From Corynebacterium sp. MSK041 (lineage in GTDB: Bacteria; Actinomycetota; Actinomycetes; Mycobacteriales; Mycobacteriaceae): DNA of 64,000 nucleotides. Positions 58,771-64,000 of the stretch are shown here, in pieces. The translations under genes and the position numbers were made by a program. The notes below the pieces were generated by a model. It was given only the letters and a program-made list of their open reading frames with translations, was not told the DNA's origin and did not search any database. The first letter of the stretch is position 1, and each line of letters starts with the position of its first letter. The stretch lies in assembly GCF_030232265.1 (NCBI RefSeq), contig NZ_JASPJK010000001.1, forward strand, positions 62,001-126,000, given 5' to 3'.

Positions 58771-60393
58771 ATGCCGTGGAAGCCTAGTTTTCCTGGGGAG
58801 TATCCGACACTTGGTTGGGCGATGTTGGATTGGTACACGGAGATGTTGGCGCAGCCTGACTGTCCTGATTATCGTCCGTTGGTGCTGACGAATGAGCAGG
58901 CGCAGTTTGTGTTGAAGCTTTATCGGCTGGATCCGGTGACTGGTAGGCGTGTGTATCGGCGTGCTGTGTTTTCTCGTGCGAAGAAGTATGGGAAGTCGCC
59001 GATGATGGGGGCGCTTGGTGTGGGGGAGGCGCTTGGCCCGGTCGTGTTTGATGGGTGGGACGCGGACGGTAAGCCTGTGGGGAAGCCGTGGTCGGATGTT
59101 CGTACTCCGTGGGTGCAGTTTGCTGCTGTGAATGAGGATCAGACGCGGAATGCTTTTGATCCTGTGCTTGAGATGATTCGGCAGGGTCCGGTCATGGATT
59201 ATTACGCGGTTGATCCGATGGAGACTTTTGTGGCGTTGCCGAAGGGTCGGATTGAGTACATTACGGCTGCGGGGACGTCGAAGGAGGGGCAGCGTCCTGT
59301 GTTCGCTGCTCTTGATCAGACCGAGTCCTGGGGGAAGAGCAACGGTGGTGTGAATTTGGCGGCGGTGATTCGTCGTAATTTGGCGGGTACGGGTGGGGTG
59401 TCGATTGAGACGCCGAATGCGTACCGTCCTGGTTCTGGGTCTGTTGCGGAGGCGTCGTTTGCTTATGCTGAGGCGATTGCTGAGGGGCGGACTCGTGATG
59501 ATGGTCTTTTGATGGATCATCAGGAGGCGCCGGCTGATACGGATATGTCGGATGATGATTCGCTGCGGTCTGGGCTTCTGGTGGCTTATGGTGATTCGGC
59601 TCGTGAGAATGGGGGGTGGGTCGATATTGAGCGGATCATGCGAGATATTCGTGATCCTGCGACTGATCCGCAGGATGCGCGTCAGTATTTTTTGAATCAG
59701 GTGACGCATGCGTCTGATTCTTGGGTGTCGAAGCCGGACATTATGGCGGTTGTGGATGCGGAGAAGCAGGTGCTGCCGGGGGAGACGATTGTGCTTGGTT
59801 TCGACGGGTCTAGGGGTCGTGTGCGGGGTAAGGCGGATGCGACGGCGTTGGTGGGGATGCGTTTGTCGGATAAGCATTTGTTCACTGTGAAGGTGTGGGA
59901 GCGGCGCGACACGGATCCGCAGGATTGGTCTCCTAACCCGGCCGAGGTGGATGCCGTGGTGCGGGAGACGTTTGAGGAGTTCAACGTTGTTGGGTTTTAT
60001 GCGGATCCGTCGGGGTGGAATTTGCAGGTTGCTCAGTGGGAGGCGGATTTTGCTCGCCAGTTGCGGGTGAAGGCGTCGCGTGATGAGCCGATTGCTGCGT
60101 GGCCGCGTGGTAAGGATTCCCGCGTGGTGGAGTATGTGGAGCGTCTTCGCCAGGCGCTGGTTTTGGGGGAGATTACATGGGATGGGTCGAGTGCGTTGAT
60201 GCGTCACATGTTGAATGCGCGCAGGCGGTCTACCCGTACTGGTTATTTGTTGTACAAGCAGTTTCCGGATTCTCCGGACAAGATTGATGCCGCTTATGCG
60301 GCGGTGATGGCTTATAAGGCGTGTTTGGATGCGGTTGCGAAGGGTGCGTCGGTGAAGCCGAAGAGGAAGCGTAGGAAGGCGGTGTTGCTATGA
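58771..60393 (+). CDS. terL: Terminase large subunit
   Basis: 540 aa. ATPase motif FSRAKKYGKSPMMGALG, Walker B-like ALDQTESWGKSNGG, and a nuclease domain with VLGFDGSRGRVRGKADATAL and DVEx-like acidic residues downstream (GFYADPSGWN). Packages concatemeric DNA into proheads. Stop overlaps the portal start (ATGA). Confidence 0.92.
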   Translation: MPWKPSFPGEYPTLGWAMLDWYTEMLAQPDCPDYRPLVLTNEQAQFVLKLYRLDPVTGRRVYRRAVFSRAKKYGKSPMMGALGVGEALGPVVFDGWDADGKPVGKPWSDVRTPWVQFAAVNEDQTRNAFDPVLEMIRQGPVMDYYAVDPMETFVALPKGRIEYITAAGTSKEGQRPVFAALDQTESWGKSNGGVNLAAVIRRNLAGTGGVSIETPNAYRPGSGSVAEASFAYAEAIAEGRTRDDGLLMDHQEAPADTDMSDDDSLRSGLLVAYGDSARENGGWVDIERIMRDIRDPATDPQDARQYFLNQVTHASDSWVSKPDIMAVVDAEKQVLPGETIVLGFDGSRGRVRGKADATALVGMRLSDKHLFTVKVWERRDTDPQDWSPNPAEVDAVVRETFEEFNVVGFYADPSGWNLQVAQWEADFARQLRVKASRDEPIAAWPRGKDSRVVEYVERLRQALVLGEITWDGSSALMRHMLNARRRSTRTGYLLYKQFPDSPDKIDAAYAAVMAYKACLDAVAKGASVKPKRKRRKAVLL

Positions 60394-62027
60394 CGATCGC
60401 TGTGGTGACAGGTGATGGGCTGACTAGTGATGAGCTTGAGCTCATTAATCGTATGCAGTCTGAGCTGGTTAAGTTCCGTCGGAAGAATGAGGAGAAGTGG
60501 CGTTATTACGACGGTGAAGTGAATCTCAAGAATATGGAGATTGCTGTGCCGTCGACAATGATCAGTGTTGAAGCATCGATCGGGTGGGGTGGGGTGATTG
60601 TTGATGCCCTGGACGAGCGTATCGACTGGCTGGGGTGGTCTGCTGAGGGTGATCAGGCAGACGGGTTGCAGCGTGTGGCTCGTGAGAACCTTTTGTCGAC
60701 GGAGTTCAACAAGGTGAAGCTTGATTCGCTGGTCACTGGTGTGGGGTTTCTTGAGGTGACTGCCGGTGGTGATGGTGAGCCGGATGTGATCATTAATGCG
60801 GTGTCATCGTCTGACGCGACTTACATTTGGGATGATAGGGCTAATCGTGTGGCTGCTGGCCTGGTGGTGAAGTCGGGGCCGGAGGGGGAGGAGTTTCTGA
60901 CCTTGTATATGTTGGACCGCACTGTGAATGTGGTGCGGTCTGATGGGGTAGCTACTGTTACTCGTCATTGGCATCGGCGTGGTCGGTGTGGTCTGGTCGC
61001 GTTTCCGAATAAGTCGCGTGCTGGAAGGGTGCGCGGCCAGTCGGAGTTGACGAAGCCTGTGCGGTATGCGATTGATCATGCCCAGCGCACCATCTTGGAG
61101 ATGGAGTACAACCGCGAGATTTACACGACGCCGCAGAAGTGGTTTGCGAATATTCTGCCGGAGGATTTGGGTTTTGACTCTGAGTCTGAGGTGGAGATGT
61201 CGGAGTATGACCGCATCAAGAAGGGGTTTGATGTGGCGATGACTCGTGCGGTGATTCTGCCGGTGCAGGAGGGGGAGGGGGGACAGAATGGTCCGAATCC
61301 CACTACTGGTCAGTATCAGTCGGCGCCGCCGACGCCGTACATTGATGAGTTGAAGATGATTACGCAGCTTTTGGCGTCGTATTCGGGGATTCCGTCGTCG
61401 TGGTTTGGTTTTCATACGGATAATCCTCCTTCGGCTGAGGGGCAGCGTGCGCTTGAGTCTCGGAATGTGAAGATGTCGGAGCGCAGGTGTACGGCCTATT
61501 CGGGGCCGATGGATTCGGATGTGGCGTTTATCGTGCAGTCGATTCTTGCTGCCCGTTATAAGGGTGAGGTTGTGGAGCCTTCGGCTGAGTGGCTGGCGGG
61601 GGTTGTGTCGCGGTGGCGTGATCCGGCTACTCCGACGGTGGCAGCTGCGACGGATGCTGTTGTGAAGCAGATTGGTTCGGGGATGTTGCCGTCTGATTCT
61701 GAGGTGGCGTTGGAGCGTGCTGGGTATTCGGATTCTGATATTCGACGTATTCAGCAGGAGCGTCGTAAGGGGTTGGTGACGCAGTTGATTGAGCTGCGTC
61801 AGGGGCAGACAAGCCAGGAGGCGGACGCTTTGGTGCCTGGGCTTGCGTCTGATTCGGAGGGGGTAGATCCATTGCAGGAGGCGCAGGTGCTTAAGGCGCG
61901 TGCTGACGCGATGGGCATTCTGATTCGTTCTGGTGTCAAGAGTAACGTTGCCGCGCAGCTTGCGGGTGTCGACGGCGCGGAGTTTATTCCTGGTATGCCG
62001 GTGACGATTCGTCAGCAGGAGCAGTAG
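60390..62027 (+). CDS. Portal protein (SPP1 gp6-like)
   Basis: 545 aa. WRYYDGEVNLKNMEIAVPST, VVDALDERIDWLGWS-like N-terminal region, GRVRGQSELTKPVRYAIDHA and SGIPSSWFGFHTDNPPSAEG identify the phage portal family. Forms the dodecameric connector at one vertex. Confidence 0.9.
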   Translation: MTIAVVTGDGLTSDELELINRMQSELVKFRRKNEEKWRYYDGEVNLKNMEIAVPSTMISVEASIGWGGVIVDALDERIDWLGWSAEGDQADGLQRVARENLLSTEFNKVKLDSLVTGVGFLEVTAGGDGEPDVIINAVSSSDATYIWDDRANRVAAGLVVKSGPEGEEFLTLYMLDRTVNVVRSDGVATVTRHWHRRGRCGLVAFPNKSRAGRVRGQSELTKPVRYAIDHAQRTILEMEYNREIYTTPQKWFANILPEDLGFDSESEVEMSEYDRIKKGFDVAMTRAVILPVQEGEGGQNGPNPTTGQYQSAPPTPYIDELKMITQLLASYSGIPSSWFGFHTDNPPSAEGQRALESRNVKMSERRCTAYSGPMDSDVAFIVQSILAARYKGEVVEPSAEWLAGVVSRWRDPATPTVAAATDAVVKQIGSGMLPSDSEVALERAGYSDSDIRRIQQERRKGLVTQLIELRQGQTSQEADALVPGLASDSEGVDPLQEAQVLKARADAMGILIRSGVKSNVAAQLAGVDGAEFIPGMPVTIRQQEQ

Positions 62028-62042
62028 TTAGGAGGTGTCACT

Positions 62043-62801
62043 GTGACTGTTTCTGAGGTTGAGCTTCGGCAGCATAGGGATCTTCTGCGGGAGCTTCTGC
62101 GGATGGCTAACGGTGATCTTCTGGCGCTGTTGAATATTGCGCAGTCGAGTGACCCTGCTGTGCTTGTTGATCTTCTGCTGTCTGGTGTGCCGGAGATCGT
62201 CGATGTGTACCGGGCGGCGGCGGTTGATGTGGGGGCCGTGTTTTATGCGGAGACGCAAGGATTGCAGATGAGTCGTAGTGTTGCTGCTACTGCGTCTTCT
62301 ACGAATGTTGAGCAGTTGGAGCGGTCGCTACGGTGGGCTGTGTTCGGTGCTGAGCTTGATGGTGTTGTGGGACGTGTAGCGGGGATTCTGCAGAAGCATG
62401 TAGTTGATGGCTCTCGTGCTGCTGGGGCGTTGATGGCGTCGGAGGTGGGGCAGCAGTGGGTGCGTGCCGCGCATCCTGGGGCGTGCCAGTTTTGCCGGCT
62501 TCTGGCTACCCGTGGGCTTGACGGTAAGGGTGGGTACTCGTCGAAAGAGACTGCGTCTTTGGCTGGTATGTCGGTGCATGGTGTGCGGAAGCCTAAGAAG
62601 GGTCATAGGAACGCCCCGAAGGGTTCTAAGTTTCACGAGAATTGCATGTGTGTTCCGGTGTTGGCTGGGTCGTATACTCCGCCGGATTATGTGCTCGAGT
62701 GGGAGCAGGATTACTTCAAGGCATACGAGGCTGTTGGTGGCGCGTCTGATCAGTATGCGATTCTGGCGAAGATGCGTGAGATCAGCGGCCACAACCATTA
62801 G
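62043..62801 (+). CDS. MuF-like minor head protein
   Basis: 252 aa. Helical N-terminus, then a C-terminal region HPGACQFCRLLATRGLDGKG and GSKFHENCMCVPVLAGS, the Cys/His pattern of MuF/gp7 head morphogenesis proteins. Between portal and scaffold as expected. GGAGGTG precedes GTG 62043. The stop codon merges with the first base of tRNA-like minihelix copy 3. Confidence 0.85.
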   Translation: MTVSEVELRQHRDLLRELLRMANGDLLALLNIAQSSDPAVLVDLLLSGVPEIVDVYRAAAVDVGAVFYAETQGLQMSRSVAATASSTNVEQLERSLRWAVFGAELDGVVGRVAGILQKHVVDGSRAAGALMASEVGQQWVRAAHPGACQFCRLLATRGLDGKGGYSSKETASLAGMSVHGVRKPKKGHRNAPKGSKFHENCMCVPVLAGSYTPPDYVLEWEQDYFKAYEAVGGASDQYAILAKMREISGHNH

Positions 62802-62840
62802 CCAGGCTGGCAGACACCCAGGTTCGAGTCCTGGGCTGGC
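62801..62840 (+). ncRNA. tRNA-like minihelix, copy 3
   Basis: Outer stem GCCAG/CTGGC, 11-nt linker GCTGGCAGACA, T-arm CCCAGG-TTCGAGT-CCTGGG, then ACTA. No D-arm or anticodon arm, so not a tRNA gene. A terminator follows 3 nt later. Confidence 0.6.
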
Positions 62841-62843
62841 ACT

Positions 62844-62874
62844 AACCCCTACACGGAAGGTGTGGGGGTTTTCT
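62844..62874 (+). terminator. Terminator behind the MuF gene
   Basis: AACCCCTACAC, GGAAG loop, GTGTGGGGGTT, then TTTTC. Separates portal/MuF from scaffold/capsid transcripts, or attenuates. Confidence 0.8.
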
Positions 62875-62926
62875 CATGCCCGAAACGGGCGACATAACCC
62901 ACACCTGAAACAGGGAGAGATCAACA

Positions 62927-63505
62927 ATGTTCAAGAAGACCCGATTCTGGCTGCGCGCCATCGAAGGCGCAGAGCACGGAGGATCAGCAGGCACGTCTGA
63001 GAAACCCGCAAAGGGGCCGGACACACCAGAAGGCACCTCCGACGGTGGCGTCCAAGGCGACACCAATGATGCTGGCGAAGACCACGAGAAGACAGACTGG
63101 AAAACCCTCTACGAGGAGTCACAGCAGGAAGTCGACAAGTGGAAGGCACATTCCCGCAAGTGGGAAGAGCGCGCTAAAGCCAAGAGCGACTCCGGTAGCG
63201 AAAGCGATGACATCCGCGAGCGACTAGCCCAGGTCGAGCAAGCTCTGAAAGAGTCCAAGGCTGAGACTGAGCGGGCAGAAGCGGCGCGAGTGAAGCTCGA
63301 GATCGGCGCTGAATACGGGCTTTCGAAGGACGACATTGATCTGCTGCGTGGCACTGAGGACGAAATGCGCGCACTTGCGCAGCGCCTTGGTGATCTTGGT
63401 GCGCAGCACGGACCCGAAAACCCCTATCAGGGACGCGGTAGCCAAGGCAACTCGAAGAAGAAGGTAGAGGATTGGTACGCGGAGCTGAAGGGGAAAACCA
63501 ATTAA
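62927..63505 (+). CDS. Capsid scaffolding protein
   Basis: 192 aa. Acidic, disordered N-terminus (KGPDTPEGTSDGGVQGDTND), a long coiled coil from about residue 60 to 125 (ESQQEVDKWKAHSRKWEERA ... VEQALKESKAETERAEAARV), and a basic/aromatic C-terminus NSKKKVEDWYAEL. Typical DUF4355-like scaffold, upstream of decoration and capsid genes. Guides prohead assembly and is then released. AGGGAGAG precedes the ATG. Confidence 0.85.
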   Translation: MFKKTRFWLRAIEGAEHGGSAGTSEKPAKGPDTPEGTSDGGVQGDTNDAGEDHEKTDWKTLYEESQQEVDKWKAHSRKWEERAKAKSDSGSESDDIRERLAQVEQALKESKAETERAEAARVKLEIGAEYGLSKDDIDLLRGTEDEMRALAQRLGDLGAQHGPENPYQGRGSQGNSKKKVEDWYAELKGKTN

Positions 63506-63528
63506 CTGACACTGCATAGGAGGAAAAG

Positions 63529-63900
63529 ATGCAGCTTGCACCTAAGTTCCAGGTGCGCGGTGAGGTGACCAGCCAGAAGTGGCTCGGCTCCGCACACGCC
63601 ACCGACAATGCTCGCACCGTCACAATTGATGGTTCGAAGCTCAATGAATTCACTAAGCGTGGCTTTGTGCCCGCTGGTACCCCGCTGGCAGCAGCTGACG
63701 GTGGGAAGTTCGCTCCGGCGAAGGCGAGCGATGAACTCGCTGGTTTCCTACTCGTCGACCAGCCGCTGAACTCCGGTTCCGATGTGGTCGCGCCGCTGCT
63801 TGACCACGGCCGTATCCGTGTGAAGTTCCTGCCCGAGGGTGCGCCGGACGTTACTGCGATGCCGGCTAACCCGCACTTCATCTTTGTAAAGGAGGCCTAA
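63529..63900 (+). CDS. Head decoration protein
   Basis: 123 aa, beta-rich: WLGSAHATDNARTVTIDGSK, RGFVPAGTPLAAADGGKFAP, AGFLLVDQPLNSGSDVVAPL. It resembles phage head decoration/stabilisation proteins located just before the capsid gene. AGGAGGAAAAG RBS. Confidence 0.75.
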   Translation: MQLAPKFQVRGEVTSQKWLGSAHATDNARTVTIDGSKLNEFTKRGFVPAGTPLAAADGGKFAPAKASDELAGFLLVDQPLNSGSDVVAPLLDHGRIRVKFLPEGAPDVTAMPANPHFIFVKEA

Positions 63901-63905
63901 GAACA

Positions 63906-64000
63906 ATGATTCTTTGGACTGATGTTGCTGAACCGCAGGAGCTGACTGAGCTGGCTCGTCGTGCTGCGCAGGATCGTGAGCAGCGCAACGAATTTAACCT
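63906..64000 (+). CDS. Major capsid protein, N-terminus (cut by window end)
   Basis: Open from ATG 63906 to the edge: MILWTDVAEPQELTELARRA and DREQRNEFNL, the typical beginning of E-type (HK97-fold) capsid proteins of actinophages. GGAGGCC lies in the end of the previous gene. Confidence 0.8.
   Translation, partial: MILWTDVAEPQELTELARRAAQDREQRNEFN

Larger units (their letters stand above)
37654..64000. mobile_element. Temperate siphovirus-like prophage (left ~26 kb; right end outside window)
   Basis: Integrase next to tRNA-Val, leftward lysogeny genes, rightward early/replication genes, a type IV CRISPR operon, then terminase, portal, MuF, scaffold, decoration and capsid genes in canonical order. 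There are no frameshifts in the visible genes, so it may be intact. Many genes are tiny with ATGA/TAATG overlaps. Coding-strand composition differs sharply between early (A/C-rich) and late (G/T-rich) blocks. Confidence 0.93.

Noticed and set aside
58282-60207. 641-aa minus-strand ORF
   Set aside because: Antisense to terminase genes, with low-complexity Arg/His/Ile/Leu composition caused by the G/T-rich coding strand.
62801-62840. tRNA gene in the late operon
   Set aside because: Only 40 nt with acceptor and T-arm; the matching 5' tRNA half is absent because the MuF gene ends there.

Overview
The window is a piece of a high-GC Gram-positive chromosome, almost certainly Corynebacterium. The evidence is the actinobacterial order era-recO-uppS-(VIT1)-zur-glyS, then dgt, dnaG and mazG, then eno-ftsB-DUF501-ppx2, a homodimeric AceE, and a decaprenyl-type UppS next to recO. 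No species call is possible from the sequence alone. From about 37.65 kb to the window end lies a temperate tailed-phage genome integrated at a tRNA-Val gene. Its right end is outside the window.

Chromosomal part (1-37.65 kb). A truncated CorC opens the window, followed by a DUF222/HNH protein and pdxY that separate corC from era. The era-recO-uppS-VIT operon faces zur, which is divergent from glyS and two small conserved genes. A TPM-domain secreted protein is divergent from dgt. Next is a self-contained sulfur-stress operon: a Cys-rich 55-aa protein, a CoA-disulfide reductase/rhodanese fusion and a CstR-like repressor, with two ATACCCC-N2-3-GGGTAT-type palindromes in its promoter. An AbiEi/Vsr-like protein and a membrane-tethered RNase Sa homologue precede dnaG-mazG. 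A secreted lytic transglycosylase, eno, ftsB and ppx2 follow, then two tRNAs, a Ser/Thr/Pro/Glu-repeat surface protein, an M20 peptidase, a serine hydrolase, a TRIC-type channel, an ACP, an alpha/beta hydrolase, a Baeyer-Villiger-type monooxygenase, aceE and a DUF3052 gene. An 11-mer (GCTTATCGACG or its complement) recurs 11 times in the first 29.6 kb and never in the prophage.

Prophage (37.65-64 kb). The leftward lysogeny block is repressor, ImmA-type protease, lipoprotein, integrase. The rightward early block starts with a Cro-like HTH protein. After it comes a 450-nt non-coding segment that looks structured and carries two tRNA-like minihelices; a third copy lies at 62.8 kb. Many tiny genes follow, then a DUF2800 nuclease and a DUF2815 single-strand-binding protein. 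The expected DNA polymerase position is occupied instead by a compact type IV CRISPR effector operon: cas6e, csf1, a cas11 candidate, csf2/cas7, csf3/cas5, a DNA methyltransferase and a CysH-like PP-loop ATPase. No CRISPR array is visible. A VapE primase-helicase, an iteron cluster (GGGACAAA), a VRR-NUC nuclease and an SNF2-type helicase complete the replication module. An HNH endonuclease, the terminase subunits, portal, MuF-like protein, scaffold, decoration protein and the start of the major capsid protein form the late module.

The most notable content is the phage-borne, array-less type IV(-B-like) CRISPR operon that nevertheless has a full Cas6e, and the tRNA-like minihelix family whose three copies covary in both stems.
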